NCBI GenBank assembly: GCA_030220185.1
Contig: JASPKZ010007295.1
Coordinates: 1,192,001-1,256,000 of the forward strand
Length of the DNA: 64,000 nucleotides
Reading direction: 5' to 3'
DNA from: Diploptera punctata
Taxonomy: Eukaryota > Arthropoda > Insecta > Blattodea > Blaberidae
Shown: positions 22,415 to 34,369 of the stretch, in pieces
Numbering within the stretch: the stretch's first letter is position 1
Layout: every line of letters starts with the position of its first letter
Program-made: the position numbers and the translations under genes
Notes under the pieces: generated by a model
What the model saw: the letters and a program-made list of their open reading frames with translations, nothing else
Database searches by the model: none
What the model was told of the DNA's origin: nothing

Positions 22415-23118
22415 AAAAATTAATGTTTGTTTGCTTGTTTGTACTTTATGCGCGGCCATATCGTTGATCCTATTGCGATAGGGTTTTTTGAAAAATGTTC
22501 AGGAGATTCCCGGGATGAACATAGGCTATAAGAGAGTTGTGGTACCCAACTTCTGCAGCCTTAAAAATCACCCTTTTTAGTGAAAACCATGAAAAGAATC
22601 CTTTTTTGACGCTTAAATGGCTTACGCTTCCTAAACCATAACAAATATACAACATTAATTTACACACAATTGAATATCTCAACAAACTTTACAAAATGTC
22701 CGCGACAGCATATGTTTATCTTTTACAGATAACTCATAATATACATTTCTGTCTTTCATTGATGCCAAGAAGAACTGGGTAAGTAGATTGCCGGACAAGC
22801 GTGCACTGCCGTACCGTTCATCCGGTTCTGATGTTTTTTTTTGCAAAATGTTCAGGATTTTTCCGGGAAGAGAATCTTATTGCTCAAGCCCTTCATTCAT
22901 AAAAATTGCCCTTTGTAGTGAAAAGTAAAATAAAAGCGGCTTTTTGTACGCTTAAATGACTTACGCTGCCTAAACCATAACAAACACACCAATATGTACA
23001 CAGAATTGAGTATCTTATATGTTTATCTTTTAGGGATAACTCACAAGAACCATTTTTGTCCTTCATTGATGCCAAGAATATCGGGATTACGTAGATTCCC
23101 AGGCAAGCAGAGCAGCAG
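22415..23118 (+). repeat. Repeat family H, two tandem units
   Basis: Two copies, about 355 bp apart, of a unit with 'gcggccatatcgttgatcc', 'gggatgaacataggctataa', 'ggcttacgcttcctaaacca' and 'attgatgccaagaa'. The same unit makes up 31015-32745 and part of 37330-37662. It has no coding capacity and is cut off by the (AAT)n tail of a LINE at 23131. Confidence 0.75.
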
Positions 23119-23268
23119 CACGGATAACTCGAAATAATAATAATAATAATTTATTTTAGCTGGCAGAGTTAAGGCCATAAGGCCTTCTCTTCCACTCAAC
23201 CAGCGAATAGTAAAATTATACAAAAATTACGTACATATTACAATTTTAAGATATTAAAATACAGACTA

Positions 23269-23613
23269 GTCCCGCGCCGTAGCCGAGCGGTTAAGGTAGG
23301 AAGCCTTGGCGCAGAGCTACGGGACTTGCGCTGGTTCGAGTCTCCATGGGGGAAGAAATTTTCTCATGGTATTTCGGCCAGTATGGGACCGGTGCCCACC
23401 CAGCATCGTGAGGCAATTGGGTAGCTACAATAAGTAGCGGCTCCAGGTTGAGGAACCAGCTATAACGGTTGGGGGACTCGACATGCTAACCACATGTCAC
23501 CCCTACACTGGCTGTTGATCATCTACCTCTGTGATTGACACATGTGGATGTGAAGGGCCAGCAGCCGACTGGTAAAAGGGCAACCGCTGAAAAATGGAAA
23601 GACCCTCAATCGG
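23269..23613 (+). mobile_element. SINE family A, full-length with 13-bp target duplication
   Basis: 345 bp between two copies of 'aaaatacagacta' (23256-23268, 23614-23626). The head has 'gtagccgagcggttaagg', the exact box A form of class II (Ser/Leu) tRNAs, and box B 'ctggttcgagtctcc'. The clean duplication fixes both ends of the family and indicates a fairly recent insertion into the LINE 3' UTR. Confidence 0.92.
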
Positions 23614-24087
23614 AAAATACAGACTAAACAAAATACAATAATGATGTGATCTAATACTAGCTAATACTAACAAAAACATAGAATATAATAAAATTAAAAT
23701 GATATTAAAATAAAGTAAGTAGCTTCCTAGATGATTATTAATGGAATGCTCTATATAGTTGTTATGCAGTTAATGTTTTCATTGTGTCGAACTTAAGATA
23801 TTAGTTAATTTGGATTTAAATAATGATAGCGATTGACAGTCCCTGACATGACTGGGAAGTGAGTTCCATGCTCTAGCCATAGATATTGTGTAAGATTCAG
23901 AGTACAGACAGGTCCTGTGTGTTTTTTTTTATTTATTATTCTACTGCATGCTCCATTACGTGGAGTAATACTACATGCATTGTGGTGTTCTTATTATACA
24001 ACTATAAAATTAAAGTGTTTACAATTAATCTTACTTAAAGCTAGATGGTTAACTATATACAATCAATTGTTCTATGTTTTACTTAAC

Positions 24088-27000
24088 CTAAAGTGCATCA
24101 AATTTAATTGTATTTGAAAATTTGGAAAATTCCTTAGTGTAATTGTCAATGAGTTCATTATTCTTAATTGGCCAATTATGGTTTCTTAAAACTATTGATT
24201 TGAGTTTATCTCTTTCCTTATCTAATAATTTGCATTCCTGTAATATGTGGTTTATATCTTGCACTTTATCACAGCAGGGACAATTTGGGTTTTCTATTAT
24301 TTTGAATCTATCTAGATAGGATCTGATGTTCCCATGACCTGTTAACATTATAGTTAATTTATATGTCAGGTTGAGTTTTAATTTTAGCCTGTCGTGTATT
24401 GTTGGAAAGAAAGACTTGGTTACTTGGCCCTTAGTGGTTTTTTCCCATTCATTTTGCCACTTTTGTACACTTGTTTTGCACATTCACTGATCACTACACT
24501 TTTCGGAATCTTCTTGTAGCTCTCCTCTAGGTCTCTGCTCGCTGCGGCTTCTTTAGCTAATTGGTCCGCCAACTCATTCCCTTGGATCCCGATGTGGGCC
24601 TTCACCCATTTGAAGTTTATTATCCAGTTGTCCCGCTGCATAGATGATACTTGTCGTCTGATTTCTTCAATCAAGTATGAATGAATTTTGTGATTTCTTA
24701 GTGAGTCTAATGTGATGTGACTGTCTGTATACACGGTCGCTGTTCTCCCTTCCCGCTCCATGTGTTCCAAGGATTGCAGAGCTTTTAGTATTGCTAGCTG
24801 TTCGGCTTGGTTGTTGGTGCATTTTTCATTTAGTTTGTATTTACATGTTTTTATTAGAGTTTTGTCTTTATATATAGCCACCCCTGATCCTACTCCTTCA
24901 TTGCTCTTGCTTCCGTCTGTATATATCTGAATTGTGCTGTCGGTGTATTCATTTTCTGTGATTCTTTAATTGTCAATGCAGGGTGTGGCCAATATTTCGG
25001 TTCCATATTGTTGTCGACGAGATATTTTTCTACTCCGATCTTCCTTGTATATTGATAGAGTTTTCCAGCCTCTTCAATTTTGATTGTTATTGGTATTTGT
25101 GCTGTTATTACACAGAGTGCTTCATTTGATACGGTTCTATAAGATTTTGCTATCCTTAGTAGTACAAGTCTTTGCACTCTGATCAGTTTGTTTCTATAAA
25201 ATGCTTTTTCTAACACTCTTTGCCAAACCGGGGAACCATATAGTAGGAGAGGTAAAATTCCGCCTATGTACAAAGTATTCAGTGCCTCACTTCTTAGGCC
25301 CCATGTTAATCTTGCCGATTTTGCGAGTGTGAATATTAGTTTTGTGCATCTATTAGCTATGTAGTTGATATGTTCTCTGAATGAAAGTTTACTGTCGAAC
25401 ATAATGCCTAAATATTTCATACAACTTACTTGTTCTAAATTGTTATTGTTCAAATATACATCCACGTGTTGATTTTCTCTTCTTTTCCTTCTCGACATTA
25501 ACATGACTTTCGATTTGTTTTCGTTGAATGTTAATTTATTTTCTTTCGTCCATTTTGCAATTTTGTGTAATTCCATATTTGAATAATTTTCTATTTCTCG
25601 TATGGATTCTCCCTTTATTAATAGTAGGAGGTCATCTGCGAAGGCTATTGCTTTTGTTTGTTTCTTGAAGTCTAAGTTAAGTATGAATTATATAGTATGT
25701 TCCACAATCCTGGGCCACAACAAGAGCCCTGTGGGCAGCCTTTAGTGATTTTCGTCTCCCAAGTTTCATTGTTTATTGATATACTTGCACTTCTCTGTCT
25801 GAAATAATCTTGCGTTAGTTCGTAAAGGTTTTTTGGGCATTCTAGATATTTTAGATTTTTAAGGATTCCTGGCCACCATGCTGCATCGAACGCGCCCCTT
25901 ATGTCCATACTGATCATAATTACAACATTCTTTTTTTCTAGTTCTGGTTCTAAATATTTCTTTACTTCAATTGCAGCATCTTTTGTACTTTTTTGGGGTA
26001 TGAAACCATATTGGTTGTGGTTTAAAAGTTCATTCTTGTATATGTGGTGATTTATTCTGGTTATCAGTAGTTTCTCGAGAATCTTCCCTCCTATGTTTAG
26101 TAAACTGATAGGTCGGAATTTGGATGGGTCTGAACTGGATTCTTTACCCGGTTTTATTATGGTATTATTTTAGCTTTTTTCCATATTTGAGGGAAACAAC
26201 TTCTGTTTAGGCAATTGTTATATATTGCTGTAATAAAACTTGGGAAATTATTGAAGGTGCGTAGAAAAACATCACTTGTTATTCCGTCGATTCCTGGGGT
26301 CTTATTGCAATTGAAACTTTTTATTGTTTGTCGGACTTCTTCTACGGTAAATTCTACGTCATCTTGTGTTTCGATTGGTTCTTCTATGAATTTTCTTATT
26401 TGTCTGTGGAATGTTGTATCTTCATTTTCGTCATCATTGGCGGTGAGGTGTTCTATCATGAGTTTCATTGTTTCTTCGGTGTTGGTTGTCTTCGTCCCGT
26501 CTGGTTTCTGTAGGGTTGTCATGGTGGTTGGGCTTCTCGTTTTATTTGTTGCAAGCTTGTAAACTTCATTCCATGGGTTGTCGAGAGACGTTAGGTTTAC
26601 AATATTCCTTCCAGGAGTTTGTTTTTTGTCTTCGTATTTCATTTTGAAGTTTTTTTCTTTTCTTCGAAGTACTGTTGCTTACGGATTTCCCTTAGTTCTG
26701 TGTTGTTTCTCGTTCTTTGGTAGCGCCTTCTTAATCATTTGTCTTTTGTCGCATTACAGTCAGTGAGTCGTTCCACCAAGGTACTGATGGTCTATTTGGC
26801 GACTTTTTGTTTGTATGAAGTGCTTTAAGTGTCTTCTTGCACGTTAATTCTATCACCTCGCTGAATTTGTCTACTAGTGTTTCGGAGTCCGATGTATTTA
26901 ATGCTCTAAAGGTTAGATTTGTATCAATTTCTTCAATGTGTTTTTCTTCATATGAAATATTAAATTTCTTACACATTTCAAGAGCGAGATTATTATCAAA

Positions 27001-27770
27001 TTCTGTACATTTATCTGTATTCATCACGTATTTTAATGTTTGATATTTGTATTCCTTTCTTTCGTTGCTTGGGTTTCCTATTCTTATAGAATATTTTATT
27101 ATGTTGTGATCTGAACAACTTTCTTCATTGCTGATCTCCCATTCATTAACTGCTGTCAGTAAGTTGGTGTTTACTATAGTTAAATCGATGTTGCTTGATC
27201 CTCTGCTCGTTTGAAAGGTTGTGTTTATGCATTTTTCGTTTAATATATGATGTTGTTTACTGATTAAATATTCTTCTAGTATTTCTCCCCTTGGGTTTGT
27301 TAGAACATCATGCCAAGTTGTAGATCGCGAATTGGTATCTACATTAATTATAACACCATTTCCTTTGCAAAATTCCAGTATTTCGTCTAATCTGCTGAAT
27401 TGGTTTTGTATTGGTACGTTTATATCATAATATAAGCTGGCAGCGTATAATTTCATATTCCCGTACTTTATTTCTATTAAGACTGTGTCTTCATCTGATA
27501 ATTGGGTAATTAGCAGTGCACCTACATTGCTATTTGGAATACTATGGTCGCTCTCTTCTTCCCTGTTCCGGATGTATATGTTCGATATCTTTTTATAATT
27601 CCATGAGTTTTGTTTTGATATGTGTAAGGCTCTTGTATAAAAGCCATGTCTATTTTATTTTTAACAATCAGTTCCATGAGGTTATCTGTGGCTGCTCTTG
27701 AGTGCTGTAGATTTATTTGCATACATCTAAGTTTTGTTTGCGTTGGTGTAGTCTGTTGATTTTGCGCCAT
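24088..27770 (-). pseudogene. ORF2: endonuclease, reverse transcriptase, RNase H
   Basis: Minus-strand pieces in order: 27770-27522 ('LRCMQINLQHSRAATDNL', endonuclease start); 27456-26731 ('INVDTNSRSTTWHD', 'SSNIDLTIVN', 'SCSDHNIIKYSI', endonuclease core); 26642-26157 ('NCNKTPGIDGIT', RT fingers); 25917-25672 ('MDIRGAFDAAWWP', 'GCPQGSCCGPGLWN', palm); a frameshift, then 'FADD' near 25636; 25576-24890 (thumb); 24881-24420 (RNase H: 'YTDSH', 'NNQAEQLAIL', 'VKAHIGIQGNELADQLAK'); 24483-24088 (C-terminus with 'CPCCDKVQDINHILQEC'). Catalytic motifs look intact, but several frameshifts or stops inactivate it. Confidence 0.9.
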
Positions 27771-27771
27771 T

Positions 27772-27939
27772 TTAGTAGTCTATGTTCATTCTGTACTTCT
27801 TTAGAGTGGCGAGCAAACTAGGGCAGTTTTTGTCTAGCGATGTGTAATTTTCACATATTTTTTCTTTCTTGTTGTAGGTATTGAAAGTTACACAGTTTAT
27901 ACATTTGTAGTCTGAAGTTGGAGCTGTACATTCTTTTAC
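27772..27939 (-). pseudogene. ORF1 (gag-like) C-terminal remnant
   Basis: The frame encodes 'SDYKCINCVTFNTYN' and 'LDKNCPSLLATLKKY' and ends at a stop one base before the ORF2 start at 27770. A Cys-x2-Cys pair followed by 'NCPSL' resembles the last zinc-knuckle region of LINE ORF1 proteins. The tight ORF1 stop/ORF2 start spacing suggests reinitiation as the translation mode. Truncated upstream by the insertion boundary. Confidence 0.7.
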
Positions 27940-28046
27940 ACAGGTCCTGTGTTGTGGTATCAAAAGTAAAGAAGAGTCTTGTGATCTTGTTCCTAAATTG
28001 CGATGAGCCGATAAATGTTGAAAACGTGTTGTTAAATACATTAAGA

Positions 28047-29255
28047 AATATCGGGATCCTCCAGTGGGAGAAGAGGAGAAGACGTCCCACAAATTTCCCC
28101 GACTCCCGAGGGAAATATCGGGATCCTCCAGAGGAGAAGTGGAGAAAAATCCCACAAATGTCCCCGACTCCCGAGGGAGATATTCCAAGAGAGATCGGGA
28201 TCCTTCAGTGGGAGAAGAGGAGAAAACATCCCACTAATTTCCCCGACTCCCGAGGGAAATACTCGCTCGAAGGAAGATCGGGATCCTCCAGTGGGAGAAG
28301 AGGAGAAAACGTCCCACAAATTTCCACGACTCCCGAGGGTAATACTTTAAGAAATATCGGGATCCTCCAGTGGGAGAAGAGGAGAAAACGCCCCACAAAT
28401 TTCCCCGACTCCCGAGGGAAATATCGGGATCCTCCAGTGGCAGAAGAGGAGAAAACATCCCACAAATTTTCCCGACTCCCGAGGGAAATACTCGAAGAAA
28501 GATCGGGATCCTCCAGTGGGAGAAGAGGAGAAATCGTCCCACAAATTTCCCTGACTCCCAAGGGTAATTCTTGAAAAAAATATCGGGATCCTCCAGTGGG
28601 AGAAGAGGAGAAAAGTCCCAAAAATTTCCTTGAGTCTCGAGGGAAAATCGGGATCCTCCAGTGGGAGAAGAGGAGAAAACATCCCACAAATTGCCCCGAC
28701 TCCCGAGGGAAATACTAGGAGAAATATCGGGATCCTCCAGTGGGAGAAGAGGAAAAAACAACCCACAAATTTCCCTGACTCCCGAGGGAAATACTCGAAG
28801 AAAGATCGGGATCCTCCAGTGGGAGAAGAGGAGAAATCGTCCCACAAATTTCCCCGACTCCCGAGGGAAATACTTTAGGAAATATCGGGATCCTCCAGTG
28901 GGAGAAGAGGAGAAAACGCCCCACAAATATCCCCGACTCCCGAGGGAAATATCCAGTGGGAGAAGTGGAGAAAACATCCCACAAATGTCCCCGACTCCCG
29001 AGGGAGATACTCGAAGAAATATCGGGTTCCTCCAGTGGGAGAAGAGGATAAAACAACCCACAAATTTCCCCGACTCCCGAGGGTAATACTTGAAATAATA
29101 TCGGGATCCTCCAGTGGGAGAAGAGGAGAAAACGTCCCACAACACTTCCCCGACTCCCGAGGGAAATAGTCTACGAATGATCGGGATCCTGCAGTGGGTA
29201 GAAGAGGACAAAACGTCCCACTGTATTTTCCCGACTCCAGAGAGAAAACCCTGAA
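28047..29255. repeat. Minisatellite, about 16 units of 79 or 65-67 bp
   Basis: Units share 'gggatcctccagtgggaga', 'gaggagaaaac', 'cccacaaatttccccgactc' and 'cccgagggaaata'. BamHI-type GGATCC starts fall at 28054, 28121, 28198, 28281, 28360, 28427, 28506, 28586, 28651, 28730, 28809, 28888, 29104 and 29184; variant cores lie near 28950 and 29026. Spacings are mostly 79-80 or 65-67, the short units lacking the 'ctcgaagaaaga'-type spacer. Long open frames on both strands arise because the unit lacks stops; they are not taken as genes. Confidence 0.95.
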
Positions 29256-29705
29256 TAGAACCAAGATTCTACATCGGGAGAGATTCTTATCGTTTCACAG
29301 TATTTTACCCCACACACTACCGTCGTGGCGGAACTTTTCTGGATTTCCATGGTTATAATTATCTCTGTATAACATTTACATTAAATTCAGTTCATTTCAG
29401 TATCGCAGTAATCGCTATCATTAGGTCCGTGAATAATTTTAAGCAACGCCTTAGTAAAGTGTAAATAGATCTTCCGTATGTGAACTGTTGGTATTGTCTG
29501 CACTTAAACTTAACGTTAATAATTGTAAATAGTAACTTGTAAGCCTGTGTTAACATAGTGTGTAGTTAGATTTAATTATGTAACTTTATCATAGTTAATG
29601 TAGATTGTTTAACTTTAATGGTAGTTTAACTTCTTCAATATATGAGTATTATAAGATTAATTTGTGTTTCATTGTATGATAAATGCCCACTGTATTTATA
29701 TTTTT
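29256..29705. other. Unassigned sequence after the minisatellite
   Basis: AT-rich; no feature recognised. Confidence 0.4.
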
Positions 29706-29707
29706 GA

Positions 29708-30100
29708 AGTTGCACGGCGTAACGGAACGGTTTAAGGCATGGTGCTGCGGGAGTTGCTTTGGGTTGATCCTCGGGGAAGAAATGTTCTTACGGAGTTTCG
29801 GACCGTCCCAACCCAACATCATGAGTAATTTGGGTAGCTACAATAAGTAGCGGCTCAAAAGTTGAGAAAATCAGTTGTAATTCTGGGTGAACCGTCAGTT
29901 TGATCGCATATGTACTGGTGGACGATTGTTCTGCATAGTGATTAATATATGTAGATATGAGGCCAGCAGCTGTCTTGTAGGGCACGGACCTTCTAGGCAT
30001 TCGCGCCTATCAGTTTAAAGAGGAACGCAAAGCTCACTCCCCAGTAGTAACATGGTTGCCGGATTATTCAATCGGTCAACGACTACTGAAGGTGTCTGAT
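29708..30100 (+). mobile_element. SINE family A, diverged copy
   Basis: A degenerate head ('cgtaacggaacggtttaagg', box-B-like 'gggttgatcctcgggg') is followed by 'gggtagctacaataagtagc' and 'gaggccagcagctg' as in 23269-23613. No target duplication was found. Confidence 0.75.
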
Positions 30101-30239
30101 CAGTTAAAAAGCATAGTATCCTCCCAGTCAAATAACACAACACAGGTGAAAGGAAGTGGCAATATAGTAAGAAAAGGAAGAGAATGGACAGAACATTTCT
30201 AGCACAATTTCCGCATGAATATTTAAATTGGGATATATG

Positions 30240-30350
30240 TATATATATGAAATTAAAAAAAAATAAATGTCTAAACCGGGATTTGAACCCAGATCTCTGA
30301 ATTGATACTTCAGTGCGCTACCGATTATGCCACCCAGATAATCTCAGCAT
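30240..30350 (-). repeat. tRNA-like SINE head
   Basis: The minus strand reads 'ggcataatcggtagcgc', a possible anticodon arm (ctgaa/ttcag with a 7-nt loop carrying ATC) and 'gggttcaaatcccgg', followed by an A/T-rich run. The acceptor stem does not pair, so this is a SINE head or pseudo-tRNA rather than a gene. Confidence 0.6.
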
Positions 30351-30426
30351 AAACATTTATTTTTCTATATATAATCTCTGTCATGAGAGGTAGCGAGAAC
30401 TGAGCCTCACTGCCCTCTAGTGACTA

Positions 30427-30427
<1 letters not shown>

Positions 30428-30520
<93 letters not shown>
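30428..30520. repeat. (CA)n(TA)n microsatellite
   Basis: CA run with one interruption, then a pure TA run. Confidence 0.95.
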
Positions 30521-30524
<4 letters not shown>

Positions 30525-30529
30525 CTCCA

Positions 30530-31010
30530 ATTTATTTTGACTACCCAAAAATATTTGTATGTAAGTCCAAAATGTAAAATTGTTTTGTAGAAACGTTGTC
30601 AAACTATGTGGGGGGAATAACATTGATAATAATAATTGATGGATTTTGTAGCGTTGTTTGTTAACAAGATATGAATACTAATTTTCTTTTCTTCAATGGC
30701 ACCATGTATTTTTGCTACGATGCATTAACTAAGCACTCCAAGACCAGCATGTTATCAATAGTAGCGATGGTATCCCCAGCATTGTTTGCATGTATTTTAT
30801 CCATGAACCCCCTCCATCACGAACAAGGTAAAGATACCGGTAGATGGAATTGTGCAATACGTTTATATTATATAATGGGACAGGAGTCCAGTTGAAGAAG
30901 ATAAAATATATAACCATACATAAAGAAAAACATATTACATATATTGTGCAATATAGGCCTACTTATATAAAATTAAGTATATCCACATATTAAAATGTAT
31001 TACATCTTCT
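30530..31010. other. Unassigned sequence
   Basis: No feature recognised. The small open frame at 30671-30895 has no recognised motif. Confidence 0.35.
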
Positions 31011-31014
31011 AATA

Positions 31015-32745
31015 TATATAAATTAATGTTTGTTTGTTCGTATTTTATGCGCAGCCACACCGTTCGTCCTATTTTGATGGGGCTTTTTGCAAAATGTGCA
31101 GGAGATTCCTGGGATGAACATAGGCTATAAGAAAGTTTAATATTCAAGCCCTTCACCCCTAAAAATCACCCTTTGTTCTGAAAAACGTGAAATAAAGCCA
31201 CTATTTTGATGCTTAAATGGCTTACGCTGCCTGAACTGTAGCAAATACACCAAATTAATGTACACAGAATTGAGTACGGTATCTCAAAAAACTCTACAAA
31301 AAAGTCCGCGACAGCATATGTTTTTCTTTTACGGATAACTCACAATAACCATTTTTGTCTTTTCATTGATGCCAAGAAGATCGGGATAAGTCGATTACCG
31401 GACAAGCGTGCTCTGCTATACCGGTCATCCGATTGAGACGAGGCTTTTTGAAAAATGTTCAAGAGATTCCGGGGATGAACATAGGCTATAAGAGAGTTGT
31501 AATACTCAACCCCTTCACCCCTAAAAATCATCCTTTGTAGTGAAAAACGTGAAAAAAAGTTCCTATTTTGACGCTTAAATGGCTTACGCTGCCTAAACAA
31601 TAACAAATACACCATTAATGTACACATAATGGAATATCTCAAAAACTTTACAAAAAAGTCCGCAACAGCATATGTTTATCTTCTACGGATAACTCACAAA
31701 AACCATTTTTGTCTTTAAATAATATCGCGATAAGCAGATTGCCGGGCAAGCTTAACAGCGCACGGCTGGTGGTAAAAACACATTAACATTTATTTAGGAG
31801 TAGCAGCGCACGCCGGATATTAGCTAGTCTAATATTGAAAAGGTTTGTTTGTTCGTACTTTATGCGCGGACATACCGATGATCCGATTGTGATTGGGCTT
31901 TTTGCAAAATGTTCAGGAGATCCCTGGGATGAACATAGACTATAAGAGAGTTGTGATATTCAACTCCTACATCCTTAAAAAGTGGAAAACGTGAAAAAAG
32001 TAGCTCTTTGGACGCTTAAATGGATTACGCTGCCTAAACCGTAACAAATACACGAAATTAATATACACAGAATTGAATATCACCACAAGCCCTACAAAAA
32101 AGTCTCCGACAGCGTATGTTTATCTCTTGCTGATAACTTACAATAACCATTTTTGTCTTTCATTGATGACAAGAAGATCGAACCAAGTACGTATATTCCT
32201 GTGCAAGCTTAGAAGCACATGGCGGGTATTCGCGAATAACTCACAATACCGAATTTCGTCTTTTAGATCATTTATGCCAAGATGATCGAGATAAGTAGAT
32301 TCCCGGGCAACACCGAACAATCAGCACGGGGAAGCCTAAAATAATTACGATATAAATTTATAATTATTTTTCATTTGACTTATTGAACTGATCACAAGAA
32401 GTGCATTAACGTTTGTCTTTCAGCTCATTTATGCCATGGAGATCGGGATGAGTAGATTCCTGGACAATGGCGGGTAAACAGCACGGAGTATCTAAAAATA
32501 ATTACGATATAAATGTTTCATTTTGCTTGTTTAACTAAACATAAAACACATTAATTTTCGTATTTCAGCTCATGTATGTCAAGAAGATCGGGGTAAGTAG
32601 ATTCCCGAGCAACGGCGTGTAATCAGCACGGGGTATCTAAAAAATATAAATTTATAATTATTTTTCATTTCTAATTATTCAACTAAACATAAAAGCACAT
32701 TAATTTTCATTTATTTAGGCGTAGCAGTGTTAGATAAATAATAAA
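31015..32745 (+). repeat. Repeat family H array
   Basis: The core 'gatgaacataggctataag' or a close variant recurs at 31113, 31473 and 31928 (spacing 360 and 455). Shorter tail units of about 150 bp follow, with 'gatcgggataagtagattcc' variants at 32284, 32441 and 32586. One unit ends 'cgcacgccggatattagctag' then t near 31827. The tandem structure and CTAG-like terminus recall non-autonomous Helitron-group elements, but no Rep/helicase or clear hairpin was seen. Confidence 0.7.
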
Positions 32746-32824
32746 AACAATAGGTAAGAAACATTACAGTTGAGTAATAAGTAGGGTATGTTGACAAGAG
32801 AAAACAAATTAGCCTGAGCTAGGA

Positions 32825-33020
32825 TTTTAATATAAAATGCCTAAATTTATGGCTTGGCGCTCTACCAATGAGCTATTTTGGGAGACCTATCGGAAGAAGC
32901 ACAAATTCCTATTCCTTTTATTTTTGGAGTTCACCATAACTAGTGTAACTGTGTTCACAAGATTTAATTAAGTAATTTTCTATTACGAGAAACCACTGTG
33001 ATGGAGTTTCGCTTTAACGT
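32825..33020 (-). repeat. SINE family F copy
   Basis: The minus strand holds a box-A-like 'tagctcattggtagagcgc'. The body 'ttcacaagatttaatta' and 'cgtcagctaattacgaa' matches 53870-53945. Diverged. Confidence 0.6.
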
Positions 33021-33094
33021 CAGCTAATTACGAACCTAAAATAGTAAATAATTATTCAAAACAAGCCATCTAGTCTGTGGTTAACAGATATACC

Positions 33095-33430
33095 ATCAAA
33101 TTAATGAATCCACTGGAACTAGCGAACCGGACGCTCATAGCCTCACAGACATAAGATCTCCTTACTTCACTACATTTTCCAATCCGACCCGAGTTCTCGT
33201 TTGCCGGACGGTAACTTTCCTGACACCTCTTGCTGGAAACTGTACAAACGAACATGATCGATTGGTCGTATAATCTATCTGTCTTAAATCATGTTTAATT
33301 CAAATTTCCCATATTCTTGGCCCAATTACTAGACACTTTCATTTTGGTTTTGCTATAACTAGTTTCCCTTACTCTATTCTATTCTTCATTATTGCCACGT
33401 GTCCTGCATATCGTTGTCTACGAGATAAAC
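33095..33430 (-). pseudogene. Highly diverged RTE-type LINE 3' fragment
   Basis: 'cactggaactagcgaacc' and 'cataagatctcc' align with the reverse-complemented 3' end of the family at 17410-17465, and 'cacgtgtcctgcatatcg' with its internal 'catgtcctgcc' segment. No frame is left. Confidence 0.6.
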
Positions 33431-33900
33431 TTGAAATAACATTTATACTACTTGAACCGGGATGGTGCAAATATATTTTCCTCTCTAGTTGTCTTGGTCA
33501 TCCAAGGGCGATCTATCTAATCCCTTCGTTAATATTTATAGTGTCGCACCACTAACTAATGTCCTGTCATTCCATGATCCTAGGAAAATAGCTCTGTGTT
33601 TGAAAGCTTTTGGCATGTACCAGTATACCTTGAAGTAGTCTCCGCCCTGAGAACCGAATGGGAGACTATCTTACCTCCGGAAAATTGTACTCCAGTTGAA
33701 CCCAAGTCACCGTTTCTTGACGGTTGTATTTTTACGGTGAAAGATCGTCACTCTTTCAACTTTTATCGTCTGGCTTATCGCCTTCGACCTGTCCGTCATG
33801 GGTAACCCTTTCGGCAGCAATGCTACCATAGGAATAGCTCTCGGGGACATACAAGCCACTCTACCACAAGGTAAAGATACCAATGAGGTGAGAGAATAAC
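33431..33900. repeat. Unclassified, possibly repeat-derived sequence
   Basis: GC-richer than its surroundings, with phrases such as 'gcagcaatgctaccatagg' that I associate with LINE UTRs. No second copy was found in the window, so the class is open. Confidence 0.3.
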
Positions 33901-33904
33901 ATTA

Positions 33905-34030
33905 ACAATGATTTGATGGGAGTAGATTATATACGGATGATTGGAAAACAATTCAGGAGAAGAATGTATCGAGAGCTTGTGTCCGCGCGGCCACGACCTT
34001 ATTGGTTCGATAGTGCCTGTGAGTTCGTAT
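33905..34030 (+). pseudogene. RTE-type LINE, extreme 3' end
   Basis: Matches the final coding and 3' block of the family ('gtccgcgcggccacgacc', 'ggttcgatagtgcctgtgag'). Confidence 0.8.
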
Positions 34031-34369
34031 GTTAATCATGGAAAAAAATCATAAGTAAGTTTAGTATTTAAATTTCTATACTTTTAAATGCTGTTTTTGA
34101 TAACTTGTTTAAACGAAATTTGAAATTTTCTGTAACACAGACAGTGCACTGTAATAAAAATATAATATTGTGATATTTTTAAGATTTATTTTTATGTCAT
34201 CTGTACAGACTTGGATTTGTATTAAAATAACGAGAACTGAGATACGGGCCAAATAATTGGACCGACGTTAAAGATAAATCCGCTTATGTTACCAGTACTG
34301 TCGTTATATTTTTAAAAGACACAGAGTACAGTGTGTCTGAAATTAATGTACACATTCTTTGCAATACTA

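Larger units (their letters stand above)
23921..27939 (-). mobile_element. R1/LOA/I-group LINE with endonuclease, RT and RNase H; 13-bp target duplication
   Basis: A 4019-bp element on the minus strand between two copies of 'acaggtcctgtgt' (23908-23920, 27940-27952). The 3' end is poly-A (poly-T at 23922-23930). It holds the last part of ORF1, then ORF2 with endonuclease, RT and RNase H. It is 5'-truncated inside ORF1 and inserted into the C-terminal coding part of another LINE. Confidence 0.93.
23131..28043 (-). mobile_element. CR1/Jockey-group LINE 3' part, split by a SINE and a second LINE
   Basis: The host element survives as 23131-23255 (AAT tail and conserved 3' block 'ggcagagttaaggccataa'), 23627-23920 (encoding 'MARAWNSLPSHVRDCQSL') and 27953-28043 (encoding 'HRNLGTRSQDSSLLLIP'). 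Joined in order these give the C-terminus seen in the 14503-16447 element. A SINE (23269-23613) and a 4-kb LINE (23921-27939) interrupt it. Its 5' side ends at the minisatellite. Confidence 0.85.

Noticed and set aside
28234..29211. Open frame of 325 codons on the minus strand, and several others across the same span
   Set aside because: They are translations of the minisatellite unit in different frames; none shows a domain or start context, and all frames are equally repetitive.
28047..29255. CRISPR array
   Set aside because: Units are contiguous tandem repeats without unique spacers, and the DNA is eukaryotic.
30240..30350. Functional tRNA gene
   Set aside because: Box A, box B and an anticodon arm are visible but the acceptor stem does not pair; it is better read as a SINE head.
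31800..31830. Definite Helitron terminus
   Set aside because: CTAG followed by T is present but no convincing hairpin upstream and no Rep/helicase in the window.
33596..33805. 69-codon frame
   Set aside because: No family resemblance; the surrounding sequence looks repeat-derived.
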